From Vulcanimicrobiota bacterium (GTDB lineage Bacteria; Vulcanimicrobiota; Vulcanimicrobiia; Vulcanimicrobiales; Vulcanimicrobiaceae): 6,410 nt of DNA. The translations under genes and the position numbers were made by a program. Where the stretch lies: assembly GCA_019237435.1 (NCBI GenBank), contig JAFAHB010000121.1, positions 1 to 6,410 on the forward strand, in the 5' to 3' direction. Position 1 is the first letter of the stretch; each line of letters begins with the position of its first letter. Shown here in pieces: positions 1 to 6,027 of this stretch. The notes below the pieces were generated by a model. That model was given only the letters and a program-made list of their open reading frames with translations, was not told where the DNA came from and did not search any database.

Positions 1-732
1 GCGAACGACGACGCGCGCAAGCGGCGCATCACGGTCGCGAACCTCATGACGATGACCTCGGGCTTGGCTTGCGATGACAACGACGATGACTCGCCCGGCA
101 ACGAAGGCACGATGCAGTCGCAGACCCGTCAACCGGATTGGTACAAGTACGCGCTCGATCTTCCCATGCTATTCGAGCCCGGCGCCAAGGCGGTCTATTG
201 CAGCGCCGGCATCAACTTACTCGGCGCGATCGTTTCCAAAGCGACGGGCAGACCGCTAACGCAGTACTTTTACGAGCGATTTGCCGCTCCGATGGAGTTC
301 GGCCGGTACGCGATGTGGCTGATGCCGGGCCCAACCAACGCCGCCTACATGGGAGGCGGCGACTACTTTGCGCCGCGCGACTTTCTTAAGTTCGGTCAGC
401 TCTTCTTGACGGGCGGCACTTGGAACGGACGCCGCGTCCTCGATGCGGGGTGGCTGCGCGAATCGGCCGTGACGCGGTCGGTCATGAACGAAGATGCGGC
501 CGGCGAAGGCGACCGTTACGGATACGGCTGGCATCTGGGCACGCTCTCGGTGGGCGGCGAGCGCTATGACGTTATCAACGCCGGCGGCAACGGCGGCCAG
601 CTGATGGCCGTCGTTCCGAAGCTCGACCTCGCGGTGATGATTACCGCGGGGAATTACAATCAATATCCCGTCTGGAGCTCATTCTTGCGGACCGTCGTCG
701 GCGCGGCAATCGCGGCCGCAGCGCAGCGCTAG
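1..732 (+). CDS. Serine hydrolase, beta-lactamase/CubicO-like fold (5' end outside window)
   Basis: The reading frame is open from base 1, so the gene begins upstream and 243 C-terminal codons are visible. An ATG at 46 is probably internal. Codons 10-22 (ITVANLMTMTSGL) match the stretch that normally follows the catalytic SxxK of class C beta-lactamase-like esterases/peptidases, so the nucleophile lies outside the window. The Tyr motif is at codons 66-68, reading YCS rather than the usual YxN, followed by AGINLLG. The third motif is GGNGGQ at codons 195-200, which replaces the KTG/HTG of true beta-lactamases and is typical of CubicO-type hydrolases, followed by a VVPKLDLAVMI strand. An acidic cluster, DDNDDDSPGNE (codons 25-35), precedes the Tyr motif. 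Such proteins hydrolyse esters, amides or D-amino peptides, often in the periplasm, but substrate and location cannot be told here. Its TAG stop faces the tatD stop 13 bp away. Family is confident; specific function is unknown. Confidence 0.88.
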   Translation, partial: ANDDARKRRITVANLMTMTSGLACDDNDDDSPGNEGTMQSQTRQPDWYKYALDLPMLFEPGAKAVYCSAGINLLGAIVSKATGRPLTQYFYERFAAPMEFGRYAMWLMPGPTNAAYMGGGDYFAPRDFLKFGQLFLTGGTWNGRRVLDAGWLRESAVTRSVMNEDAAGEGDRYGYGWHLGTLSVGGERYDVINAGGNGGQLMAVVPKLDLAVMITAGNYNQYPVWSSFLRTVVGAAIAAAAQR

Positions 733-749
733 CGCGCGAGCGGCGCTAG
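729..749. terminator. Stem-loop between convergent genes, possible bidirectional terminator
   Basis: This is a perfect 7-bp inverted repeat, CTAGCGC / GCGCTAG, with a 7-nt loop (736-742). The left arm contains the TAG stop of the plus-strand serine hydrolase (730-732) and the right arm contains the TAG stop of the minus-strand tatD (746-748). The position between convergent genes fits a bidirectional transcription barrier. No T-run follows on either strand, so it is not a classical intrinsic terminator, and short GC-rich palindromes can arise by chance here. Confidence 0.35.
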
Positions 750-1507
750 AGCTCGAAGAGGCGGCGCGCGTTTTCGTCGGTTATCCCCACGAGCTCGTCC
801 AAATGCATGCCGAGCGTTGCGCTTAACTTCGCAGCGGTGTGCGCGACGAACGACGGCTCGTTACGCTTGCCGCGCACCGGTACCGGCGCAAGATACGGGC
901 AATCGGTCTCGAGCACGAGCTTCTGCGCACCCGCCGCGACAACCGCCTGGCGCAGACCATCGGCGTTCGGAAACGTGAGCACGCCCCCAATGCCCAAGTA
1001 GAGCCCGAACTCGTCAATGAACGTGCGCGCTTGCGGCGCCGTGCCGGTGAAACAGTGAACCACGCCGCGCATCGTACGCGACCATTCTTCGCGCAAGATC
1101 GCCGTGAAGTCCTCAAACGCATCACGATGGTGAAATACCACCGGAAGGCTTCGATCGCGCGCGAGGCGGATCTGCGCGCGAAGCACGGCCGCTTGCCGGT
1201 CACGCGGGCTATGATCGTAATAGTAGTCCAATCCGGTCTCGCCGATCGCGATGACGCCCGGCGCATCGAGCAAAGGCGTCAGCTCTTCCGCGATATCGTG
1301 CAGCGCGTTTTTGGCTTCGTGCGGATGGATCCCCACGGCTACCGAGATCTCGTACGGCTCCGCTATTTCAATTGCTCTTCGGCTATCCGCGACGTCCTCG
1401 CCGATCGTAAGCATGCACGAAACTCCCGCTTCGAAGGCGCGGGCAACGACCTCATCGCGGTCGGCGTCGAACTGCTTGTCGTGGATGTGGCAGTGCGTAT
1501 CTATCAC
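746..1507 (-). CDS. tatD: TatD family metal-dependent hydrolase (putative DNase)
   Basis: A 253-residue TIM-barrel metal-dependent hydrolase of the TatD family (usual size about 255-265). The N-terminal MIDTHCHIH supplies the two-metal-site histidines H5 and H7. The other expected ligands are E90 in GETGLDYYY, H126 in PVVFHHRDAF, H151 in GVVHCFTGT and D202 in LETDCPYLAP. The C-terminus has the family's RGKRNEPSF segment and a terminal NARRLFEL helix. Characterised members have 3'-5' exonuclease/DNase activity and others may act on tRNA or D-aminoacyl ends, so the precise substrate is open. The start is a GTG at 1505-1507 overlapping the metG stop as GTGA. No in-frame ATG lies nearby and no strong Shine-Dalgarno is seen, so translation is probably coupled to metG. 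It is the last gene of the rsmI-metG-tatD operon, and tatD directly after metG is a common bacterial arrangement. The same frame stays open far upstream inside metG, but that part is a shadow. Confidence 0.95.
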   Translation of the reverse strand: MIDTHCHIHDKQFDADRDEVVARAFEAGVSCMLTIGEDVADSRRAIEIAEPYEISVAVGIHPHEAKNALHDIAEELTPLLDAPGVIAIGETGLDYYYDHSPRDRQAAVLRAQIRLARDRSLPVVFHHRDAFEDFTAILREEWSRTMRGVVHCFTGTAPQARTFIDEFGLYLGIGGVLTFPNADGLRQAVVAAGAQKLVLETDCPYLAPVPVRGKRNEPSFVAHTAAKLSATLGMHLDELVGITDENARRLFEL

Positions 1508-3027
1508 GTCGGCGCAACGGCGTCCATCTTCGGGAAGAGCGGTGCGGCGAGCGCGGTTTGCGTCAGCGGCGCAAGGCCGCCCCAGCCGCGCAGCGATACC
1601 GACCAGTCCTCGTCGATGCGGCCGGGCGTGCCAAGCTGCTGCCACATCTCCCTCATTCGCTCCGGCATGCAAGGTGCGAGCATGATCGCCAGCCGGCGCA
1701 GGCCTTCGCAGAGATCGTAAAGCACCGCATTGAGCTCGCTGGTCCGGTCGTTCTTGTGCAACTCCCACGGCTTGCGATCGTCGATTGCGCGATTGAGTGC
1801 CGTGACGAGCTCCCAGATCCCTTCGAGCGCTTCGCGAAAACGTAAGTCGAGAATCCGCTCGCGCACCGTTACGTGCAGCGCGGCAAAGCGCCGGCCAAGC
1901 TCGCTGCGCGAAACGTCCGCCGGCGGCACGATTCCGTCGCGGTACCGCTGGAGCATCGAAAGCGTACGCTGTAACAGATTCCCGAGATCGTTGGCGAGAT
2001 CGCTGTTGCGCCGCTGTGCGATCTTCTCTTCCGAATACGAAAAGTCGCTGCCGAACGGCGCCTCGCGCAGCAAGAAATAGCGTATTGCGTCGGCGCCGAA
2101 TCGCTGCGCCAGCATGAACGGATCGACCGCATTGTCCAGACTCTTGCTCATTTTTTGACCGTCGACGGTAATCCAGCCGTGCGCGAAGACCAGCTCCGGT
2201 GCCGCTTCTCCGAGAGCCCATAGGATCGCAGGCCACACGATCGTGTGAAAGCGCGCGATCTCCTTTCCGATCAGCTGCGTTTGCGCCGGCCAATACGTGT
2301 GAAATCGCGTCGCGTCTTCACTCCAGCCGATCGCCGTAATATAGTTCAGCAGCGCGTCGAGCCAGACGTAGATCACGCCGCCGTTGGGAATCGGTACTCC
2401 CCAATGCAAGCTCGAGCGTGAGATCGAAAGATCCTCGAGTCCTTCGCGCAGGATCGCCATCATCTCGTTATAGACGCTGCGCGGCTGTACCCAATGCGGC
2501 CTGCGCTCGAAATGCTCTATCAACCGGTCGCGATAGGCCGAAAGCCTGAAGAACCAATCTTCTTCGGAGATCCATTGGACCTCGCGGCCGCAGGTCGGGC
2601 AACGCCCGTCGACCAGCTTCGATTCGAGCCAAAACGTCTCGTCGTAAACGCAGTACCAGCCCTCGTATTTGCCGCGATAGATGTCGCCGCGTTCGCGCAG
2701 CCGCTCGAAAACGCGCTGCACCTTCTCCACGTGCCGCGCCTGCGTCGTTCGGATGAAATCGTCGTACTCGACGTGATAGGCCGCAAAGAGCGCTTTCCAA
2801 TGCGGCACGAGCTCGTCGGTCCACGCCTGCGGGGTCTTCCCGGCCGCGGCGGCGGCGTTTGCGACCTTTTGTCCGTGCTCGTCCGTTCCGGTCAAGAAAA
2901 ACGTCGGCCCGATCGTGCGCGCCGTGCGCGCTAATACGTCGGCGACGATCGTCGTGTAGGCATGGCCGATATGCGGATTGCCGCTGATGTAATAGATCGG
3001 CGTCGTGACGTAGTACGCGCGCGACAT
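1504..3027 (-). CDS. metG: Methionyl-tRNA synthetase
   Basis: Class I aminoacyl-tRNA synthetase of 507 residues, which attaches Met to initiator and elongator tRNA-Met in the cytoplasm. The Rossmann catalytic domain opens with YYVTTPIYYISGNPHIGH, with the HIGH signature at 19-22. TGTDEHGQK is at 46-54, the connective/zinc insertion spans roughly 118-160, and the KMSKS loop is at 292-296 (DGQKMSKSLDNAVDP). The alpha-helical anticodon-binding domain follows, including a WELHKNDR segment. There is no C-terminal EMAP/tRNA-binding domain, so this is the short form. The zinc knuckle is irregular: Cys126-x2-Asp129 then Cys143-x2-Cys146, where family members often have four Cys or Cys/His ligands and some lack zinc altogether. 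The ATG overlaps the rsmI stop by one base (TAATG), with a weak purine-rich AAGAGAA upstream. It is the middle gene of a probably translationally coupled operon with rsmI and tatD. Confidence 0.98.
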   Translation of the reverse strand: MSRAYYVTTPIYYISGNPHIGHAYTTIVADVLARTARTIGPTFFLTGTDEHGQKVANAAAAAGKTPQAWTDELVPHWKALFAAYHVEYDDFIRTTQARHVEKVQRVFERLRERGDIYRGKYEGWYCVYDETFWLESKLVDGRCPTCGREVQWISEEDWFFRLSAYRDRLIEHFERRPHWVQPRSVYNEMMAILREGLEDLSISRSSLHWGVPIPNGGVIYVWLDALLNYITAIGWSEDATRFHTYWPAQTQLIGKEIARFHTIVWPAILWALGEAAPELVFAHGWITVDGQKMSKSLDNAVDPFMLAQRFGADAIRYFLLREAPFGSDFSYSEEKIAQRRNSDLANDLGNLLQRTLSMLQRYRDGIVPPADVSRSELGRRFAALHVTVRERILDLRFREALEGIWELVTALNRAIDDRKPWELHKNDRTSELNAVLYDLCEGLRRLAIMLAPCMPERMREMWQQLGTPGRIDEDWSVSLRGWGGLAPLTQTALAAPLFPKMDAVAPT

Positions 3028-3878
3028 TATGTTCTCTTAATCGGCGTTTTGCGGCGAGCCTTCCGCGCCGAGGCGCGCGCGTAGAGCTCGCGGCGATCGC
3101 CGTACCCGCGCGCGGCGAGCAGTTTGGCGACCTCTCCGACCCGATGACCGCCGGCCAGCAGTGCATCAATCGCGTCGCTTGCCGTGCCTCGCGCTGCGGG
3201 CCGCTGGGACTTCGAGCCGGACGGCGCGATCGCAAAGGCTATCTCGCCGCGCACCGGCTCGGCGAGCTGCGCGAGAACGTCCTTCGGCGTTCCGACAAGC
3301 TGTTGCTCGTGTAGCTTGGTGTATTCGCGGGCGACGAAGATCCGCGCGTCCGGCGAGATCGCCGCGAGGTCGGCAAGCGCGGCGCGAATGCGTTGCGGGG
3401 ACTCGTACCAAATCGTCGTCGCAGCGCCTTCGAGCGCGCGCGCAAAACGTTCGCGCCGAGCGCCGCTCGTTCGGGGCGGAAAGCCTTCGAAGGAAAACCG
3501 GTGCAGCGGAAAGCCGGAGAGCACCGCGACGCCGGTCGCCGCACTCGGCCCGGGAAGCACGTCGACGGCAATTCCTTCAGATCGCGCGGCAGCGATCAGC
3601 GCGCTTCCCGGATCGGAAATCCCGGGCATTCCGGCGTCGCAGGTAACGGCAACGATCGCCGAGCGCGCGCGCTCCAAAATCGCCGGGCTTACGCGGGACG
3701 CATTTTGCTCGCGATAGCTCCAGATCTCGCGCCCTTGCAGTCCCAGGCCGTGCAGCAGTTTTCGCGCAACGCGCGTGTCCTCGGCGACGATCAGTTCGGC
3801 GTCGCGCAGCGCGTCGAGCGAACGAAGGGTAACGTCGCGCAGGTTCCCCAGCGGCGTTGGTACGAAAACCAGCGGCAT
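3027..3878 (-). CDS. rsmI: 16S rRNA (cytidine-1402-2'-O)-methyltransferase RsmI
   Basis: A 283-residue SAM-dependent tetrapyrrole-methylase-fold enzyme. RsmI adds the 2'-O-methyl group to C1402 in the 16S rRNA decoding centre. Motifs in order are VPTPLGNLRDVT (6-17), LIVAEDTR (29-36), DAGMPGISDPG (81-91), LPGPSA (108-113), FEGFPPR, the YESPQRI motif, and AREYTKLHEQ. The basic C-terminal part (about residues 215-283) corresponds to the small helical domain found in RsmI. Conserved similarity begins at MPLVFVPTPLGN, so I start at 3878. An in-frame ATG at 3905 would add nine residues (MFSTSKLFA) that do not look conserved. A GGAGGT directly abuts that upstream ATG, too close for normal spacing. 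The chosen ATG shares CATG with the divergent glutaredoxin-like gene, so any rsmI promoter must lie inside that gene. It is the first gene of the rsmI-metG-tatD operon. Confidence 0.96.
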   Translation of the reverse strand: MPLVFVPTPLGNLRDVTLRSLDALRDAELIVAEDTRVARKLLHGLGLQGREIWSYREQNASRVSPAILERARSAIVAVTCDAGMPGISDPGSALIAAARSEGIAVDVLPGPSAATGVAVLSGFPLHRFSFEGFPPRTSGARRERFARALEGAATTIWYESPQRIRAALADLAAISPDARIFVAREYTKLHEQQLVGTPKDVLAQLAEPVRGEIAFAIAPSGSKSQRPAARGTASDAIDALLAGGHRVGEVAKLLAARGYGDRRELYARASARKARRKTPIKRT

Positions 3879-4137
3879 GGCGAAAAGCTTCGACGTTGAG
3901 AACATACCTCCGGGCGCAAAGCTCGACCTCTACATTTCCCCGGCGTGTCCATACTGCCAGCGCGCGATGGCGCATTACGACGAAGCCGGAACTCCCTACG
4001 CTCGGCACGACGCGCAGAACGATCGCGCCGCGCGCGAGCGCATGTTCGCCTACAGCAACGGCGATCCAACAGTGCCGGTCATCGTCGTTGACGGCCGCTA
4101 CGTGCAATCCGGCTGGGGCTCACCGCCGCGCGGTTGA
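3877..4137 (+). CDS. Glutaredoxin-like thiol-disulfide protein
   Basis: A small thioredoxin-fold protein of 86 residues. After a 14-residue leader comes the first beta strand (KLDLYIS), then the dithiol motif CPYC at 24-27, the cis-proline motif TVP at 65-67, and a VIVVDGRYVQSGWG strand-turn. CPYC plus TVP is the glutaredoxin signature, implying reduction of protein disulfides or glutathione mixed disulfides in the cytoplasm. The chain stops at residue 86, right after the SGWG turn, so the C-terminal helix of classical glutaredoxins appears to be missing; some short glutaredoxin-like families also end near here. The start at 3877 is inferred: a longer frame from 3775 has no glutaredoxin similarity and overlaps rsmI. 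No good Shine-Dalgarno precedes the ATG, so a leaderless message is possible. The ATG shares CATG with the divergent rsmI start. Partner and substrate are unknown. Confidence 0.85.
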   Translation: MAKSFDVENIPPGAKLDLYISPACPYCQRAMAHYDEAGTPYARHDAQNDRAARERMFAYSNGDPTVPVIVVDGRYVQSGWGSPPRG

Positions 4138-4148
4138 ACGATCCATTG

Positions 4149-4166
4149 ACGCGCCGGTCGGCGCGT
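4149..4166 (+). other. GC-rich hairpin 1 downstream of the glutaredoxin-like gene
   Basis: A perfect 7-bp inverted repeat, ACGCGCC / GGCGCGT, closes a four-base GGTC loop and begins 12 nt after the stop of the glutaredoxin-like gene. Adjacent G-T pairs could extend the stem as RNA. It lacks a following T-run, so it could be a 3'-end stabiliser, a Rho-type stop signal or part of a leader for the next gene, rather than a classical terminator. Confidence 0.5.
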
Positions 4167-4176
4167 TGGAAATGCA

Positions 4177-4229
4177 CACAAAGGGCCAACGACGAAGAAG
4201 CATGGAAGCTCTTCGTCGCTTGCTTTGTG
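4177..4229 (+). other. Long bulged stem-loop 2 upstream of the small membrane-protein gene
   Basis: The arms CACAAAG (4177-4183) and CTTTGTG (4223-4229) pair perfectly, CAA (4187-4189) pairs with TTG (4220-4222), and CGACGAAGA (4190-4198) pairs with TCTTCGTCG (4210-4218). After a one-base bulge, GC (4200-4201) pairs with GC (4208-4209) around a six-base loop. The total is about 21 base pairs with small bulges. The structure ends a few bases before the GGAAGG Shine-Dalgarno of the next gene and is not followed by a T-run. It could be a 5'-UTR regulatory structure, a small RNA or a dispersed palindromic repeat; none can be chosen from one copy. Confidence 0.5.
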
Positions 4230-4232
4230 CGG

Positions 4233-4238
4233 AAGGTG
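4233..4238 (+). promoter_or_regulatory. Ribosome binding site deciding the membrane-protein start
   Basis: AAGG-containing sequence (AAGGTG) sits about 6-8 bases before the ATG at 4245, normal Shine-Dalgarno spacing. It favours this ATG over the TTG at 4134, from which the frame is also open, and over the ATG at 4266. Confidence 0.55.
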
Positions 4239-4244
4239 CGAGGA

Positions 4245-4550
4245 ATGGACCGTAGTTCGGAAGCAATGGCCAGCGCGTTCGCGGCGTTTGCCTTCATGTA
4301 CGTCATCATCATCTGCGCGATCGTCGTCTTTACGATCTGGGTCTATTGGCGAATATTTGCCAAGGCCGGCTATAACGGCGCGCTCTCGCTGCTCAATTTG
4401 GTTCCCGGCGTCGGCCCGCTCATTTGCGTGCTGATTCTTGCCTTCGGACGCTGGCCGATCGAAGACCAGCTTGCGTTATTGCAGCGAGATTCGGCGGCTC
4501 CGATGCCGCCGCCGGCCGCGCCCGGGACCTCCGTGATGCCTACCGCTTAG
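4245..4550 (+). CDS. Small two-TM membrane protein of unknown function
   Basis: A 101-residue hypothetical protein. Residues about 9-34 form a strongly hydrophobic segment (Ala/Phe then Ile/Val rich, ending in YWRIFAKAGYNG) and residues 46-67 form a second one (LSLLNLVPGVGPLICVLILAF). FGRWPIEDQL and a Pro/Ala-rich tail (86-101) follow. The pattern YWRIF-KAG-G, then LVP-V-P, then FG-WPIE recalls small bacterial membrane proteins whose two helices are joined by a KAGxxG turn, but I cannot name a function. The start is set by a Shine-Dalgarno at 4233-4238; an in-frame extension to TTG 4134 would run through the two hairpins and is not membrane-like. Its TAG stop overlaps the stop of the convergent pepP-like gene (TTAG). 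Expression may depend on the hairpin-containing leader just upstream or on read-through from the glutaredoxin-like gene. Confidence 0.75.
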   Translation: MDRSSEAMASAFAAFAFMYVIIICAIVVFTIWVYWRIFAKAGYNGALSLLNLVPGVGPLICVLILAFGRWPIEDQLALLQRDSAAPMPPPAAPGTSVMPTA

Positions 4551-5992
4551 CGCGAAGTTCGCCACAGCCCGGCGATCCACGCTTCGACGTCGCCGGGGCG
4601 CGACGGCAGGCTCGCCGAGAGGTTCTCGGGGCCGTCGCGCGTGACCGCGATGTCGTCTTCGATGCGCACGCCGATGCCGCGAAACCTCTCGGGCACGGTC
4701 GAATCGTCGGGTTGGAAGTAGAGACCCGGTTCGACCGTGAGCACCATTCCTTCGCGCAGCTTGGCGTGACGATACTCTTGCGCTCGCGCGTTCGCGCAGT
4801 CGTGCACGTCAAGCCCGAGCATGTGGCTCGTGCCGTGCAGCGTGTATCGGCGGTAGAAGATCCGCTCGGGATCGAGCGCTTCGTCGAGCGACAGTTTAAG
4901 GATGCCCAAATCGATGAGGCCTTGCGCGAGCACGCGCATCGCGCGACGATGCGGTTCGAGGAAATCGTTTCCGGCGACGGCCGCTTCGATGCCCGCTCGT
5001 TGAGCCTCCCACACGAGATCGTAGATGCGGCGCTGCTCCGCCGAGTATCGTCCCGAGACGGGAAGCGTCCGCGTAATGTCGGCCGTATACAGCGAGTCGC
5101 ATTCGACCCCCGCGTCGAGCAGCAGTAACGCACCGGGCCGAACGGCACCGTCATTGCGCGTCCAGTGCAGCGTGCACGCGTGCTCTCCGGCCGCCGCAAT
5201 CGTGAGGTAGCCGACATCGTTGGCATCGGTGCGAGCGCGGCCCCAAAAAGCTGCCTCGATCTCCCGTTCGCTCTTTGCCGTTTGCATCGCACGAATGGCG
5301 TCTTCGAACGCGAGCTTTGAGATCGCGCAGGCTTTTCGGAGCTCGTCCAGCTCGTACTCGTCCTTGATCAAGCGCGCCTCGGAGAGATGCTCGGCGAGGT
5401 CGGCGTCGCCGTCGGCCGGCTCGAAGTAACGATCCACCTCTTCGTCGTGGCTGCGCAGTACGCGCCGCGGAAACTTTGCGTCGCGCAACTCCTCGAGGTA
5501 TTCCGGAATCGCTTGCATCGGACGGCAATCGTCGACGCCGTAGTACGCGCGGCTTTCCTCGACGCCGCGATGACGCCCGACCCACAGCTCGCCGTAAACG
5601 CGATCGGTGAAAAACTCCCGCTTGCCGCGATTGTGCTCGGGCACGAAGAGCAGGCTGCGATGGCGCGCGCCTTCCGGTTCCATCACCAAAACCGCGCCGG
5701 GCTCGCCGCTGCCGATCAGGTATGAAAGATCGCTCGCGGCGCGAAACCGGAACGAGGTGTCGTTCGCGCGGACGCGTTCGCGCCCGGCCGGAATCACGAG
5801 ATACGTTCCGGGATAGGCCTTGCTCAAGGCTTCACGGCGCTGCGCGAACCGATTGGTTTGCGGATGGGCCTGACGGTCGACGGGGCGATCGATCCACCCG
5901 CCCGTCATGAATTCGACGAGCGCTTCGGGCGGCTGGAAATCGTGGCTGGCCGTCGCCGGCTCGGCCGGAAGATCGGCGGTTCGTTCAGACAT
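4547..5992 (-). CDS. pepP: Xaa-Pro aminopeptidase (aminopeptidase P, M24B)
   Basis: A 481-residue dinuclear-metal peptidase of the pita-bread fold that removes the N-terminal residue when proline is second, serving in peptide turnover. The N-terminal AMP_N domain spans about 45-180, with NDTSFRFRAASDLSYLIGSG (77-96) and VLVMEP matching family signatures. The catalytic domain shows all five metal ligands: D293 (LLLLDAG), D305 (TADITRTLP), H390 (HGTSHMLGLDVHD), E421 (TVEPGLYF) and E445 (GVRIEDDIAVT). The conserved histidines H386 and H397 are also present. The protein is longer than E. coli PepP (about 440 residues) through a 40-residue N-terminal extension, resembling actinobacterial forms. 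No strong Shine-Dalgarno precedes the ATG at 5992; a downstream ATG (residue 29) would remove part of the extension. It is divergent from the DUF202 gene (35 bp) and convergent with the small membrane-protein gene, so it appears to be monocistronic. Family assignment is firm; exact substrate range is inferred. Confidence 0.95.
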   Translation of the reverse strand: MSERTADLPAEPATASHDFQPPEALVEFMTGGWIDRPVDRQAHPQTNRFAQRREALSKAYPGTYLVIPAGRERVRANDTSFRFRAASDLSYLIGSGEPGAVLVMEPEGARHRSLLFVPEHNRGKREFFTDRVYGELWVGRHRGVEESRAYYGVDDCRPMQAIPEYLEELRDAKFPRRVLRSHDEEVDRYFEPADGDADLAEHLSEARLIKDEYELDELRKACAISKLAFEDAIRAMQTAKSEREIEAAFWGRARTDANDVGYLTIAAAGEHACTLHWTRNDGAVRPGALLLLDAGVECDSLYTADITRTLPVSGRYSAEQRRIYDLVWEAQRAGIEAAVAGNDFLEPHRRAMRVLAQGLIDLGILKLSLDEALDPERIFYRRYTLHGTSHMLGLDVHDCANARAQEYRHAKLREGMVLTVEPGLYFQPDDSTVPERFRGIGVRIEDDIAVTRDGPENLSASLPSRPGDVEAWIAGLWRTSR

Positions 5993-5995
5993 GGT

Positions 5996-6021
5996 TCGAC
6001 GGAGATTCGCCTAAGCGTCGA
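5996..6021. promoter_or_regulatory. Divergent intergenic spacer with short inverted repeat
   Basis: Only 35 bp separate the pepP-like ATG (minus) from the DUF202 ATG (plus). Within it TCGACG (5996-6001) and CGTCGA (6016-6021) form a 6-bp inverted repeat with a 14-base centre. It could be an operator shared by the two genes, but it is short for GC-rich DNA. No convincing -10/-35 pair is visible, so any promoters must extend into the coding regions. Confidence 0.2.
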
Positions 6022-6027
6022 TGTGTC

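Noticed and set aside
839..1720. A 293-codon plus-strand open frame antisense to tatD and metG
   Set aside because: It is an Arg-rich shadow of GC-rich coding sequence with no motif, and the opposite strand carries intact catalytic residues.
746..2293. A 515-codon minus-strand open frame extending tatD far upstream
   Set aside because: The first 262 codons lie inside metG in another frame and are Arg/Ala-rich with no family motifs. TatD similarity begins exactly at the GTG at 1507.
2468..3235. A 255-codon minus-strand open frame spanning the rsmI/metG junction
   Set aside because: It is out of frame with two confidently identified genes and shows only low-complexity Arg/Ala-rich protein.
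4134..4244. N-terminal extension of the membrane protein from TTG 4134, overlapping the preceding stop
   Set aside because: The extension is polar, crosses both hairpins and has no ribosome site, whereas ATG 4245 has a good one. The overlap alone is weak evidence for coupling.
4424..5128. A 234-codon plus-strand open frame antisense to pepP
   Set aside because: It runs opposite the catalytic domain with all five metal ligands and has no recognisable domain of its own.
5996..6021. A 6-bp inverted repeat as a confirmed operator for pepP and the DUF202 gene
   Set aside because: The arms are short and the spacing wide, so it is expected by chance in such DNA. It is kept only as a low-confidence regulatory feature.
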